Notes under the pieces: model-generated
Database searches by the model: none
What the model was told of the DNA's origin: nothing
Seen by the model: only the letters and a program-made list of their open reading frames with translations
Translations under genes and position numbers: made by a program
Part shown: positions 17,777-27,327 of the stretch, piece after piece
Position numbering within the stretch: position 1 is the stretch's first letter
How the letters are laid out: each line of letters opens with the position of its first letter
NCBI RefSeq assembly: GCF_900114975.1
Contig: NZ_FOUU01000002.1
Coordinates: 46,649 to 110,648 of the forward strand
Length of the DNA: 64,000 nucleotides
Origin: Thermodesulforhabdus norvegica
GTDB lineage: Bacteria > Desulfobacterota > Syntrophobacteria > Syntrophobacterales > Thermodesulforhabdaceae
Direction: 5' to 3'

Positions 17777-17853
17777 TGGCAGGCCAGGAGGGATTCGAAC
17801 CCCCAACCCCCGGATTTGGAGTCCGGTGCTCTAGCCGTTCGAGCTACTGGCCT
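17777..17853 (-). tRNA. tRNA-Trp (CCA)
   Basis: On the minus strand the acceptor AGGCCAG pairs with CTGGCCT, followed by discriminator G and an encoded CCA. The anticodon stem CCGGA/TCCGG encloses CTCCAAA, anticodon CCA. The T loop is TTCGAAT and the D arm GCTC/GAGC is intact. It is the only tRNA-Trp in view and would be transcribed together with tRNA-His. Confidence 0.96.
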
Positions 17854-17897
17854 GTAAAACACTATCTATATAACGATTTTGAAAGGGCCTGTAAAGT

Positions 17898-17926
17898 AAA
17901 AACGCTCTGCCCTGCCGAAGGGCAGA
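17898..17926 (-). terminator. hairpin with T-run upstream of tRNA-Trp
   Basis: An 8-bp perfect stem (TCTGCCCT at 17906-17913 with AGGGCAGA at 17919-17926) is followed on the minus strand by GCG and five T. It looks like an intrinsic terminator on the minus strand, placed 45 bp before tRNA-Trp and opposite the rnc upstream region. It could shield the tRNA genes from antisense transcripts of rnc; alternatively it is only a hairpin. Confidence 0.4.
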
Positions 17927-18021
17927 AAATGCATAAAACTTCAAAAAGGCCTGGAAATACGTCCGAGGCTTTCTAAAATAAAGATCGCAGAAATGATTAC
18001 GCTGATGGGGGCTAATGGCAG

Positions 18022-18756
18022 ATGAGTACTAGGAGGGAACTTGAAGAAATCCTGGGGTACAACTTTAAAAATCCCGAACTACTGGAGCAGGCTCTGACAC
18101 ATCGTTCTTACGCCTACGAGCATAATCTCGATCCGAAAAACTCGGACAACGAAAGGCTGGAATTCCTGGGGGATGCCGTGTTGGGACTCGCCATGAGCCA
18201 TCTTCTCTGGCATCGTTACCCTCACTACTCGGAAGGAGAGCTATCCAGGCTGAGGTCTGCCGTCGTAAACGAAACGGAGTTGGCCCACATTGCAAGAAAA
18301 CTCAACGTTGGGCGCTTCTTGCTTCTCGGAAAAGGAGAAGAAAATACGGGCGGTCGTGAAAAACCGTCCATACTGGCTGATGCCGTTGAGGCCGTCCTCG
18401 GGGCGATTTATCTGGACGGGGGTTGGGAGAGTGTGCTGAAGGTTGTGGAGGAACACTTCGTGCCTCTTCTTGAAGCCTTTTCGGCAGAAGATCCCCTGGC
18501 CGAAATCGACAAAGACTATAAAACCAAGTTGCAGGAGTGGGCTCAAGCCCAGTTTAAAAAAACCCCAGTTTACCGTCTGGATCGCGAAGAAGGGCCAGAT
18601 CACGATAAGACTTTCTATGTAAGTGTTTTGATCGATACCGAAGTTGTTGGACGGGGACGGGGAAGATCCAAGAAGGAAGCACAGCAAAGAGCTGCCCAGG
18701 TTGCTTACAAACGCCTGGTTCAGTCGGCGGAAGCCTCCATTGGGGGAAATAAGTGA
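18022..18756 (+). CDS. rnc: ribonuclease III
   Basis: Double-strand-specific endoribonuclease for rRNA and mRNA processing, and a possible crRNA-maturation enzyme in some CRISPR types. The 244-residue product has the catalytic signature NERLEFLGDAVLGL near residue 41, further metal-site residues in ILADAVEAVLGAIYLDGG, and a C-terminal double-stranded RNA-binding domain (DYKTKLQEWAQAQ to KKEAQQRAAQVAYKRL). Complete by length. The Shine-Dalgarno sequence is poor (GGGGG 10 bases upstream). The stop overlaps the GTG start of the radical SAM gene. Confidence 0.97.
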   Translation: MSTRRELEEILGYNFKNPELLEQALTHRSYAYEHNLDPKNSDNERLEFLGDAVLGLAMSHLLWHRYPHYSEGELSRLRSAVVNETELAHIARKLNVGRFLLLGKGEENTGGREKPSILADAVEAVLGAIYLDGGWESVLKVVEEHFVPLLEAFSAEDPLAEIDKDYKTKLQEWAQAQFKKTPVYRLDREEGPDHDKTFYVSVLIDTEVVGRGRGRSKKEAQQRAAQVAYKRLVQSAEASIGGNK

Positions 18757-19823
18757 AGGTTTTTCCCGTTTTTATACCCTTCATGGGATGTCCCTACAGG
18801 TGCGTTTACTGCAATCAGTATGCCACGACTTCTGATGCCTGCGGTACTCCGGACCGGGCCGTAAAAATGATCCGGCGGCTTGCGGAGAGGATCATTTCGG
18901 GGGCGGAAAGGCCTTCAGAACTCGCCTTTTACGGGGGAACATTTACCGCTCTACCCGTGAAAACCATGACGACCCTTTTAGAGCTTGCATCGGATTATGT
19001 GGAGAAGGGGATTTTTACCGGGATCAGGTTTTCCACGAGACCCGATGCCCTGGGCCGGCAGGTCATGAACATACTGATGGATTACCCGATATCGACCGTT
19101 GAACTTGGGGTTCAAAGCCTGGACGATCGGGTCTTACGGGCAAGCCGGCGGGGCTATGAGAGCCCGGTGGTGTACGAAGCTGCTTTTCAGGTAAGGTCCT
19201 CTGGATGGAAGCTGGGAATACAGTTAATGCCCGGCCTTCCGGAAGATACACTTGATGTCTTCGGAAAAACGGTCAGGGAAACCTGTGCAATAAAACCGGA
19301 CTTCGTAAGGATATATCCGACAATCGTCTTAAGGGGTACACTCCTTGAAAAGTGGTACCATGAAGGTGCGTACAGACCCCTGTCTTTGAAAGAAGCCATC
19401 AATTGGTGCGTTCAGGCATTTACGGAGTTCGAGTCTTCGGGAATTAAGGTCATAAGAATGGGTCTTCAGGCAACGGAAGATTTAAACAGAGGCTCCGTCG
19501 TTGCAGGCCCTTATCATCCTGCCTTTGGGTATCTCGTAAAGGTGCATGTTTGGAGGAAATGTGTCGATGCTGCAATTGCGTCAATAGAGGACAGGGAAAG
19601 TGTTACCATTGTGGTTTCCAGGAAATTTATAAGCGAGTGCGTAGGACCAGGACGGATAAATGTGCGTTACTGGAAAAGGCAGTGGAACCTGAAAAATATT
19701 GCCCTGAAGTGTGCCGAACTTTGCGATTGCGAGGCTTTGCTGGAAACGAAGAGCTCGTCGGTGAAGTTGCCGAAAAGCGGGGCAAACCCCGCGTTCTGCG
19801 TTGCTAACCGGCGGGAGTTTTGA
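18753..19823 (+). CDS. radical SAM protein, Elp3-like
   Basis: A 356-residue radical SAM enzyme. The cluster motif is CPYRCVYCNQY near residue 13, followed by AFYGGTFTALP (the GGxF variant of the SAM-binding GGE motif), STRPDAL, VELGVQSLDDRVLRASRRGY and LMPGLPEDT. These features match the Elp3/TIGR01212-like group (COG1243), which acts on tRNA wobble bases or related substrates, but no acetyltransferase domain is present here. The C-terminal 100 residues are less conserved. GTG start overlapping the rnc stop, a linkage common in Desulfobacterota. Exact substrate unknown. Confidence 0.88.
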   Translation: MKVFPVFIPFMGCPYRCVYCNQYATTSDACGTPDRAVKMIRRLAERIISGAERPSELAFYGGTFTALPVKTMTTLLELASDYVEKGIFTGIRFSTRPDALGRQVMNILMDYPISTVELGVQSLDDRVLRASRRGYESPVVYEAAFQVRSSGWKLGIQLMPGLPEDTLDVFGKTVRETCAIKPDFVRIYPTIVLRGTLLEKWYHEGAYRPLSLKEAINWCVQAFTEFESSGIKVIRMGLQATEDLNRGSVVAGPYHPAFGYLVKVHVWRKCVDAAIASIEDRESVTIVVSRKFISECVGPGRINVRYWKRQWNLKNIALKCAELCDCEALLETKSSSVKLPKSGANPAFCVANRREF

Positions 19824-19845
19824 TGTTTCTCGAGGGAGGGCGTAG

Positions 19846-20400
19846 ATGATATTCTGGCCTTTTGGTAAGAAAAATAAAGGAAAAAAGGAAGCTTCCTTTG
19901 ACCCCACGAACCTCACACTTGAACAGATGCAACCGGGATGGATGGTCGATTTTGATATGAAGACCTGGCAGGTGGTGGCCCGGCATCGCTACGACATGGG
20001 GGATGGCTTTGAGATGATTGAGTGGGAGCTTCGTAGTGGTGCGGAAACCAGATATTTGTGTCGTGAGGAAGACGACGGGATATACTGGACATGGATGCGC
20101 AAGGAAGCTCTGGGGGTTATAGATCCGAACCTGAGAAACCACATACTAAAGTACGAAGATCCTCCCGAGGTGATCGACTTTCAGGGAGTGAGATATGAAA
20201 TGGAGAGCTACGGCGGCGGGTATTTTTACAGAAACGGAACGGGACCGGGAATTCCTTTTCTTTATTGGGACTACGAATCTGAAGAAGGAGAAAGGGTTCT
20301 TACGATTGAGCAATGGGGCGATACGGACTTCGAAGCGGCAATAGGCGAATACGTTCAGGAATATCAATTCAGCAACATTCTTCCCCGTGATGGGTTATGA
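19846..20400 (+). CDS. DUF4178 domain-containing protein
   Basis: A 184-residue soluble protein recognised as DUF4178, function unknown. GGGAGGG lies 5 bases before the ATG. The body contains the repeated family features MQPGWMVDFDMKTWQVV, WELRSGAETRYLCREEDDG and FEAAIGEYVQEYQFSNILP. No signal peptide or membrane segment is seen; the N-terminus is basic (FGKKNKGKKE). It ends 1 bp from the convergent transporter gene, leaving no room for a classical terminator between them. Confidence 0.75.
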   Translation: MIFWPFGKKNKGKKEASFDPTNLTLEQMQPGWMVDFDMKTWQVVARHRYDMGDGFEMIEWELRSGAETRYLCREEDDGIYWTWMRKEALGVIDPNLRNHILKYEDPPEVIDFQGVRYEMESYGGGYFYRNGTGPGIPFLYWDYESEEGERVLTIEQWGDTDFEAAIGEYVQEYQFSNILPRDGL

Positions 20401-20401
20401 A

Positions 20402-22201
20402 TCATGCTTCAATTTTCTCCAGATAGCATCCTGGTACGGCACGCTGGAGCTGTTCAAACCAGAAGGAACGATAGATACCCTTTGCCTTAATAAGTTCTTC
20501 GTGAGTTCCCTCTTCGACTATGGATCCTTCCCTTAAGACGATTATACGATCAGCGTTGACGATTAGCGGCAGGTAGTGGGTCACAATAAGAATGGTCCTT
20601 TTCTGCATGAGGCGGTCAAAGGCTTCCATAACCTTCCCTTCGGCGCAGGGGTCCAGTCCTGCTGTGGGCTCGTCGAGAAGTATGATGGGAGCGTCTCTTA
20701 AAAGAGCCCGGGCGATGTGTATGCGCTTTGCCTGTCCGCCCGATAACTCAACGCCTCCCGGCCCCAGAAGGGTATCGTAACCGTCGGGTAGCTGGAGTAT
20801 GAACTCGTGTGCGTTGGCATCTACCGCCGCTTTTACAACTTCTTCTCGCGTAACAGACCTTTCCGGGCTGCCGAGGGCGATGTTTTCGAATACCGTTGCA
20901 TGAAATATAACGTGTTCTTGCGGAACAATGGCTATGTTTTTTCTTAAGGATGTTAGTGTGTATTGCCTTATATCCATTCCGTCCATCAGTATTCGACCCC
21001 CGACTGGGTCGATAAACCGGGGGATCAGGTTCAGCAGGGTCGATTTGCCGGATCCGGAATCTCCCACTATGGCGATTTTTTCCCCTTTCCTTACGGTAAA
21101 GGATATGTCTTTCAGGATTAGCTCTTCAGGGCGGTAGGCGAATGAAACCTTCTCGAATCGAATTTCCTCCCTGAAAGGGGGAGCCGGTACGGCATTCTCG
21201 GCTTCACATACCCCCATTTCACAGGGGGTAACCTTTAAAACATCTGAGATGCGCTCGTAACTTGCCGAAGCCTTTGAGAACTTTCCGAGATACTTGGTCA
21301 ATTCTCTTATAGGTTTATAAAGACTTCTGAGATAGCTCATAAAAACCAAAAGCTCGCCGGGTGTTATCCTGCCCGCTTCAATTCGCCAGGCCCCTGCGAC
21401 GACAACCCCCACCGTTCCGGCCGCAAGAATTACCGTAACCGAAGCACTATACAGCCCCTCCCACAGACCGGCTTTTGTGCTGGCTCTGGCGCTTTCACTA
21501 CAAAATTTTTCAAACCTTCTCGTTTCGTGATCACTCAGCCCCAGAACCTTCAGACATCTTAGAGTTCTCGTTGCCGTCTCGGTTAGCGCAACAATAGCGC
21601 TTTCCTGCTTCCGTTTGTACTTTGTAAAATCCTTAATTTTCCCCGAAAAGTAGTCCGTACTCAGGGCCAGAGCCGGAACGATAAGAGCCACTATTAGGGC
21701 GAAGAGTGGGTCCAGGAGCAGCATAACGGTAAGGATTCCAGCCGCAGTGGGTATGCTTCTAAAGACCAGTAAAGCTCCGCCCTCCACAAGAGGCTGTAAA
21801 TTGTCGGTGTCTGAGACCACGCGCGAAATGATTTCGCCAGAGCCGACACTCTGGAAGTATTTTGGAGGAAGATTTAGAACATGGGAAAAAACACGCAGGC
21901 GTAAGCCGCGAATCAATTCCTGGGCAGATCTGTTAAGGAGCACGTTCTGACCCACCATTGCCAGCCCCGTAAGCAGGGCGATAAGCATCATGGCCGCTGA
22001 AAGTGAGAGTAGCAGGGCCTTTTGAGGGACCAGAGAAGCAATGATGGGAGGCGGTTCTTTTTTCAGCAAAACGTAATCAAAGAGGGCCTGCAAAGGCCAC
22101 GGCTCCAGAATGGACAGCAGGGCCTGTAGCAAAAGACACAGGGAAATAAGACACACGCCGGCCTTATGACTGCGGATATATTCAACGAAGAGCCTGAACA
22201 T
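20402..22201 (-). CDS. ABC exporter, fused permease-ATPase (MsbA/lipid-A-type)
   Basis: A 599-residue half-transporter. Residues about 1-310 are the six-helix export domain, including RVVSDTDNLQPLVEGG. Residues about 340-580 are the ATPase with Walker A GDSGSGKSTLL, Q-loop IVPQEHVIFHATVFENIALG, signature LSGGQAKRIHIARALL, Walker B IILLDEPTAGLD and the switch His in IVTHYL. It works as a dimer. The family exports lipids, peptides or drugs; the lack of a peptidase domain argues against a bacteriocin exporter. Substrate is not visible. It is convergent with DUF4178 and isolated from other minus-strand genes by 244 bp. Confidence 0.9.
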   Translation of the reverse strand: MFRLFVEYIRSHKAGVCLISLCLLLQALLSILEPWPLQALFDYVLLKKEPPPIIASLVPQKALLLSLSAAMMLIALLTGLAMVGQNVLLNRSAQELIRGLRLRVFSHVLNLPPKYFQSVGSGEIISRVVSDTDNLQPLVEGGALLVFRSIPTAAGILTVMLLLDPLFALIVALIVPALALSTDYFSGKIKDFTKYKRKQESAIVALTETATRTLRCLKVLGLSDHETRRFEKFCSESARASTKAGLWEGLYSASVTVILAAGTVGVVVAGAWRIEAGRITPGELLVFMSYLRSLYKPIRELTKYLGKFSKASASYERISDVLKVTPCEMGVCEAENAVPAPPFREEIRFEKVSFAYRPEELILKDISFTVRKGEKIAIVGDSGSGKSTLLNLIPRFIDPVGGRILMDGMDIRQYTLTSLRKNIAIVPQEHVIFHATVFENIALGSPERSVTREEVVKAAVDANAHEFILQLPDGYDTLLGPGGVELSGGQAKRIHIARALLRDAPIILLDEPTAGLDPCAEGKVMEAFDRLMQKRTILIVTHYLPLIVNADRIIVLREGSIVEEGTHEELIKAKGIYRSFWFEQLQRAVPGCYLEKIEA

Positions 22202-22387
22202 TGCGATTAGAAAACTCCCTTGTGCTGTATATAAAAAGCGGACATTCCCATTAACCTTACTATCAGATAAATAGGCCTAGTTACAATAATTAGTTAATAA
22301 AACATGACCACGAAACGGCTACAGATAAAGCCGATCAAGACTGAATCAATCTCCCCAGGATGAGGCGGGATTTTGCATTGAAAGGGC

Positions 22388-22419
22388 AAAAAAACGAACC
22401 GACCTTTTCAGGCCGGTTC
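22388..22419 (-). terminator. intrinsic terminator downstream of FmdB-like gene
   Basis: On the minus strand a 9-bp stem GAACCGGCC/GGTCGGTTC (one G-T pair, loop TGAAAA) is followed by G and seven T. It lies 27 bp after the stop codon of the FmdB-like gene and before the start region of the ABC exporter, so it should end the FmdB transcript. Confidence 0.85.
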
Positions 22420-22445
22420 TACGGTAATGTTCATGAAAAAATTTG

Positions 22446-22697
22446 TTAATCCTTTTCGGTTGAACCGGACGAATCTTTACCTTCTTTTTTGTCACTCGAA
22501 GACGGGGAACTCGTGCCCTTGCGGGCATAGTCCGTCACGTACCAGCCGGTGCCTTTAAGATGAAAGGTACTCATGGAAATGAGCTTGCGCAAACTTCCGT
22601 GGCAGGCCTCGCATTCGGTTAAAGGAGGATCGGAAAACTTCTGCATAACCTCAATAACCTTACCACATCTGGTGCATTCGTATTCGTATATGGGCAT
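22446..22697 (-). CDS. FmdB family zinc-ribbon protein
   Basis: An 83-residue protein with the FmdB zinc ribbon: MPIYEYECTRCGKVIEV, then CEACHGSLRKLIS. The family is named after a regulator next to formylmethanofuran dehydrogenase genes, but most members are of unknown role. The start at 22697 is chosen because the zinc ribbon begins there and GGAGGTGGTGGG precedes it; the longer frame from 22751 has an unrelated leader. The tail is low-complexity (SSPSSSDKKEGKDSSGSTEKD region), as is common. It stands alone with its own terminator. Confidence 0.88.
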   Translation of the reverse strand: MPIYEYECTRCGKVIEVMQKFSDPPLTECEACHGSLRKLISMSTFHLKGTGWYVTDYARKGTSSPSSSDKKEGKDSSGSTEKD

Positions 22698-22790
22698 CCC
22701 ACCACCTCCAGGCCTTTGAAGTATTTGCACTTCAACCTTTCCCGGTTGCATTATAAGTTCGGTTTTGGAGGTGTCAAGGAAGGGTTGGTG

Positions 22791-23720
22791 CTAATGATCT
22801 TCTTCAGAATTCAGCTCTCCAGCGGCGTAAGTTTCGTTTTGGAGCTTCTGAGCATCCCTCGAAGGAGGAAGCCCGAAGAATTTTCTGTAATCTCTGGTAA
22901 ATTGAGAGGAACTCTCGTAACCGACCTTGAAGGCGGCAGTTGTTACGTCACAGCCGGCAAGCAGAAGCCTTCTCGCCTCGCAGAGTCTAAGCTTCTTCTG
23001 ATACTGGAGAGGGCTCATTCCGGTAGCTGTCTTAAAATGCTGGTAGAAACTGGAAGTGCTCATCCCCACGAATGAAGCCAGTTCTCTCATCTTCAGGGTT
23101 TTTTGAAAATTCTTCTTCAGGTATGTAACGGCCTTTGCAATTTGACGACTTCGGTTGGTCGATAAGGCTATCTGGATAAGCCTGGGGCCCTGAGGGCTCG
23201 TAAGAAGGCGATAGAGTATTTCTTTTCGGATTATCGGTGCGAGAACCTGAGCATGCTCGGCTTCATCAACGAGTTCTACAAGCCTTCTGAAGGCGTCAAG
23301 GATTTGTCTCGTCACCCTGCCGAGTGCCATTCCTCGGTAGACCTGCCCGGGTGCCGTAAGCCCTATTCCCGATTCTACGATTAACTCCGTAAGGCTTCTC
23401 ATGTCGATCTCCCAGGTGATTCCTACGTAGGGCCTCTCCTCAGAGGCTTCTACAACCTGGGCCGTTACGGGAAGGTCGAGAGAAGTGATAAGCAGGCTTT
23501 CTGCATTATAAGTGTAAGCCTCGTTTCCGATCAAAACCCTTTTTGCTCCCTGAAGGGATAGGCAAATACTGGGCGGTAAAATATAGCTGGTTGGCTCCGT
23601 AGGGCTTTCTATCCGGCTCAGGGTTAGGCCGGGGAGCGGGGTCACAGGTGATTGTTTTTCCGTAAGCCCGCATATTTTGCCGATTAAAAGTGCCCTCAAA
23701 CTGCCTGTTTCACCACTCAT
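22791..23720 (-). CDS. AraC family regulator, YqhC-like
   Basis: A 309-residue regulator. The N-terminal part (residues about 20-190) fits the AraC_N domain of YqhC-type proteins (TSYILPPSICLSLQGAKRVLIGNEAYTY region, LDLPVTAQVVEAS, YVGITWEIDM). The C-terminus holds two helix-turn-helix units: MRELASFVGMSTSSFYQHFK and DVTTAAFKVGYESSSQFTRDY. Divergent aldo/keto reductase and YqhD-type genes start 155 bp away. In E. coli, YqhC senses reactive aldehydes and activates yqhD and dkgA, so a matching role is likely here. The ATG at 23720 has AAGGAG 12 bases upstream; a TTG at 23762 is the alternative. Confidence 0.88.
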   Translation of the reverse strand: MSGETGSLRALLIGKICGLTEKQSPVTPLPGLTLSRIESPTEPTSYILPPSICLSLQGAKRVLIGNEAYTYNAESLLITSLDLPVTAQVVEASEERPYVGITWEIDMRSLTELIVESGIGLTAPGQVYRGMALGRVTRQILDAFRRLVELVDEAEHAQVLAPIIRKEILYRLLTSPQGPRLIQIALSTNRSRQIAKAVTYLKKNFQKTLKMRELASFVGMSTSSFYQHFKTATGMSPLQYQKKLRLCEARRLLLAGCDVTTAAFKVGYESSSQFTRDYRKFFGLPPSRDAQKLQNETYAAGELNSEEDH

Positions 23721-23848
23721 TATCCGTAATTGCTCCTTAACGGGCCGTTTCCGGTCTGGCAATGTACGGAAAATCAGACAAAAATTCAGGAAAAACTTTA
23801 TAGCCCTTTCAAGGTTCTATGAATACTCCTTTCTGTACAGGGGCATGA

Positions 23849-24877
<1,029 letters not shown>

Positions 24878-24893
24878 TTTGCTTGAACTGAAT

Positions 24894-25514
24894 ATGTCCG
24901 GAGAGAACAATGCCGTTAGTCGCAGGTTGTTCGTGAAGATTTTGGGGACTTTTTTCGGTTTCGGCCTGTGTTTTCGGACCCCGGGTCGGGAGGCGAAGAT
25001 GAGTAGAAAGGATTCCGGTGGCTTGCTGGTGGCCTATTTCTCCCGCACGGGCAATACCGAAGCGGTTGCCCGAATCATTCACGAAAAAGTGGGAGGTAAT
25101 ATTTTCAGAATGGTTCCGGCAAACCCATATCCTTACGATTACGGTGAGTGTGTTAAACAGGCAAGAGAAGAGCTCGAAAGGGATTTCAGGCCGGCGCTTG
25201 CTCTTATGCTCGAGAATCCACAATCCTTTGATGTGATTTTTCTGGGCTATCCTATCTGGTGAGGTACAATGCCCATGATCGTGTTTTCGTTTCTGGAGGA
25301 ATGTGGCTTTTCCGGGAAGGTTATTGTGCCCTTCTGTACTCACGAAGGAAGCAAACTGGGAAGGAGCGTGCGAGATATAGCCCGATTATGCCCGGATTCA
25401 ACAATACTTAAAGCTATCGCCATAAGGGGAACTGAAGCAAGGTCGTTGGAGACAGAGCAAATGATTGATACCTGGCTACGGGATCTGAACATTGATGGAG
25501 GAGTTTTGCCATGA
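24894..25514 (+). pseudogene. Tat-exported flavodoxin-like protein with one in-frame TGA
   Basis: A single reading frame coding for a flavodoxin-like protein of about 206 residues is broken by TGA at 25260-25262. The N-terminus has a twin-arginine signal (SRRLFVK plus hydrophobic stretch), then LLVAYFSRTGNTEAVARII, the FMN phosphate loop, and FDVIFLGYPIW just before the TGA. After it the frame goes on with GTMPMIVFSFLEECGF, FSGKVIVPFCTHEGS and LGRSVRDI. Relatives read PIWWGTMP here, so TGA replaces the second Trp (TGG). No frameshift is needed. It could be a true nonsense mutation, a sequencing error, or readthrough. Position between AKR and yqhD fits the aldehyde-response islands. No good ribosome binding site for the ATG at 24894; a TTG at 24879 is possible. 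Confidence 0.85.
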
Positions 25515-26710
25515 TGAGATTTGAGTTTTTCAATCCCACGAGGATTATCTTCGGGGCGGGTTCGGTTGAACAGCTCGGAGATGCAGTGCGGCACTACGGC
25601 AAGAAAGCACTCCTGGTCATCGGTGGGGGTAGTGTCAAGAGGAGTGGGGCCTTTGACAGAGCGGTTTCGTCTCTTGAGAAAGCCGGTGTGTCGGTGGTTG
25701 AGTTTTCGGGAATTGAGCCGAATCCCAGGCTTTCAACGGTGAAGCGTGCGGTGTCTGAGGTTCTGAAAAGCGGTTGTGATGTCGTCGTGGGGCTGGGTGG
25801 CGGAAGTGTGATGGACGCTTCAAAAGTCATAGCGGCGGGTGTGTATTACGAGGGAGATCTTACGGAGATGTTTGTGCGGGCCGAAAGGAAGCAGAGGCTT
25901 CCCGATCGCGCCCTCCCCGTTGTGACCGTTCCGACTCTGGCCGCAACGGGATCGGAGATGAACAACGGTTCCGTGATAACAATTGACGAAGGCGGGGAAA
26001 GGCTCAAGACCTTCGTGATGGCGGAAGTGCTTTACCCAAGGGTTGCCGTCGTGGATCCCGAACTTACCGTAACCGTTCCTCCCGATTTCACGGCTTATGG
26101 CATATCCGATATACTGGCCCACGTAACCGAAACCTATTTTTGCAATGTGGAGGAATTTCCAATTCAGGACAGGTTTGCCGAAGGGATAATTCTAACTCTT
26201 CTGGAATGGGGACCAATAGCGGTCAGAGACGGACAAAATGTTGATGCCCGTGCCCATGTTCAATGGGCTTCTATAGTGGCTCTGAACGGCTGGATACAGG
26301 CGGGAATAAGGTTGCTGGCACCGGTGCACATGATTGAACACACCCTTTCTGCGCTTTACGACGTTCCGCATGGAGCAGGCCTTGCGGTGTTGAATCCTGC
26401 CTGGATGCGTTTTGCCTTAAGGAGTGCTCCCGGGCGGTTTGCGAAATTTGCCGAACGGATTTTTGGAGTTACCGGAGGTTCTCTGGAGGATCGGGCCGTT
26501 GAAGGAGTAAAACGCTTTGAAGATTTTCTAAAAACAATAGGCTGTCCTACGCGTCTTTCAGAACTCGGGATCGGAGATCCCGATGATGCAACACTTCAAC
26601 AAATTGCAGAGGATACCTTGAAGGTACGCCGGGACAGAGAAGGAAGATTGCCGGGTTATCCGGCTCTTACGAAGGAAGATATAATTGAAATACTGCGCCT
26701 TGCAATGTGA
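25511..26710 (+). CDS. yqhD: iron-containing alcohol dehydrogenase, YqhD type
   Basis: A 399-residue group III (Fe/Zn) alcohol dehydrogenase, which reduces aldehydes with NADPH. Visible are [16 protein letters not shown], the nucleotide site [12 protein letters not shown] and [15 protein letters not shown], the [18 protein letters not shown] segment, and metal ligands Asp in [15 protein letters not shown], His in [12 protein letters not shown] and His in [10 protein letters not shown]. The first ATG overlaps the stop of the flavodoxin frame by 3 bases, so translation may be coupled and a stop in the flavodoxin could reduce yqhD expression. In E. coli YqhD detoxifies short-chain and lipid aldehydes. 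Confidence 0.93.
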   Translation: MMRFEFFNPTRIIFGAGSVEQLGDAVRHYGKKALLVIGGGSVKRSGAFDRAVSSLEKAGVSVVEFSGIEPNPRLSTVKRAVSEVLKSGCDVVVGLGGGSVMDASKVIAAGVYYEGDLTEMFVRAERKQRLPDRALPVVTVPTLAATGSEMNNGSVITIDEGGERLKTFVMAEVLYPRVAVVDPELTVTVPPDFTAYGISDILAHVTETYFCNVEEFPIQDRFAEGIILTLLEWGPIAVRDGQNVDARAHVQWASIVALNGWIQAGIRLLAPVHMIEHTLSALYDVPHGAGLAVLNPAWMRFALRSAPGRFAKFAERIFGVTGGSLEDRAVEGVKRFEDFLKTIGCPTRLSELGIGDPDDATLQQIAEDTLKVRRDREGRLPGYPALTKEDIIEILRLAM

Positions 26711-26736
26711 TCGTTAATACCTCCGGAGAGGGTAAG

Positions 26737-27138
26737 ATGAAGATAATCAGAAACGGTTCTCGAAAGACGATGATTGGAGCCGAAGAGTTATTCAGCGGGA
26801 GGGTCTTGATAGATCCCTTGTTGTTTAAGCCTGCGGAGCCTTCGAGGGTGACCTGTGCCCTGGTAACTTTCGAACCGGGTTCCAGAACGGCATGGCACAG
26901 GCATCCTTCGGGGCAGATCCTCATAGTGACTTCAGGTCATGGAATTGTTCAGGAGTGGGGAAAAGAGCCGCAGGAGATCTTCCCGGGCGATGTTGTATGG
27001 ATACCGCCAGACTCAAAACACTGGCACGGCGCTGCGCCTCACGCAATGATGACCCACATTGCAATTCAGGAAGCTGTTGACGGCAGGTCCGTTGAATGGA
27101 TGGAAAAGGTTGGGGATGATCAGAATCCTGCAGATTGA
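26737..27138 (+). CDS. cupin-domain protein
   Basis: A 133-residue single-domain cupin. Metal-binding motif 1 is [18 protein letters not shown] and motif 2 is [18 protein letters not shown]; together they give the usual His3Glu-like site. Such cupins are often co-encoded with YqhD/AKR genes and resemble carboxymuconolactone-type or quercetinase-like small cupins. The ATG at 26737 has GAGAGGG 5 bases upstream; a GTG at 26707 overlapping yqhD is the longer option. Function unknown; last gene of the island. A perfect 7-bp hairpin (27137-27155) straddles its stop codon but has no T-run. Confidence 0.88.
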   Translation: MKIIRNGSRKTMIGAEELFSGRVLIDPLLFKPAEPSRVTCALVTFEPGSRTAWHRHPSGQILIVTSGHGIVQEWGKEPQEIFPGDVVWIPPDSKHWHGAAPHAMMTHIAIQEAVDGRSVEWMEKVGDDQNPAD

Positions 27139-27168
27139 CCCGGGTTTGCCGGGTCCGGCTGAACGGTG

Positions 27169-27195
27169 TTGACTTTGCCGGATAACTGCTATAAA
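27169..27195 (+). promoter_or_regulatory. candidate promoter of TonB/ABC uptake operon
   Basis: TTGACT at 27169-27174 and TATAAA at 27190-27195, with a 15-base spacer, in the 189-bp gap before the TonB receptor gene. The transcript would carry a leader of about 120 bases with the hairpin 27210-27228 (7-bp stem, loop ATGAA) and then the terminator at 27269. The short spacer suggests that an activator or a metal-dependent regulator may be involved. Confidence 0.5.
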
Positions 27196-27268
27196 AAGTC
27201 GGCAAATGGAAATCGCATGAAGCGATTTTACCGTCGTTAACACTGGATACCGGAAACCGAAGGCTAAG

Positions 27269-27311
27269 AAGGCCATTGTCCTCAAGGAGAGGACGATGGC
27301 CTTTTGTTTTT
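27269..27311 (+). terminator. strong intrinsic terminator (attenuator?) before TonB receptor gene
   Basis: A 15-bp stem with one G-T pair (27269-27283 with 27289-27303, loop AAGGA) is followed by TTTTGTTTTT. It ends only about 6 bases before AAGGAGG, the ribosome binding site of the TonB receptor gene. A terminator inside a leader that also holds the operon's only candidate promoter suggests attenuation or a riboswitch. No known riboswitch class was recognised in the leader. Confidence 0.75.
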
Positions 27312-27327
27312 GAGCAAGGAGGATGCT

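Noticed and set aside
22346-22528. 60-residue frame at the FmdB-like gene's end
   Set aside because: Other frame of the gene's tail and terminator, very basic and without domain.
25260-25262. Selenocysteine at the in-frame TGA
   Set aside because: The residue in relatives is Trp, not Cys, and no clear SECIS-like hairpin was seen right after the TGA.
27190-27320. Known riboswitch (c-di-GMP, cobalamin, TPP, fluoride, glycine, NiCo)
   Set aside because: None of the conserved cores I know was found in the leader, so it is only reported as a structured leader with a terminator.
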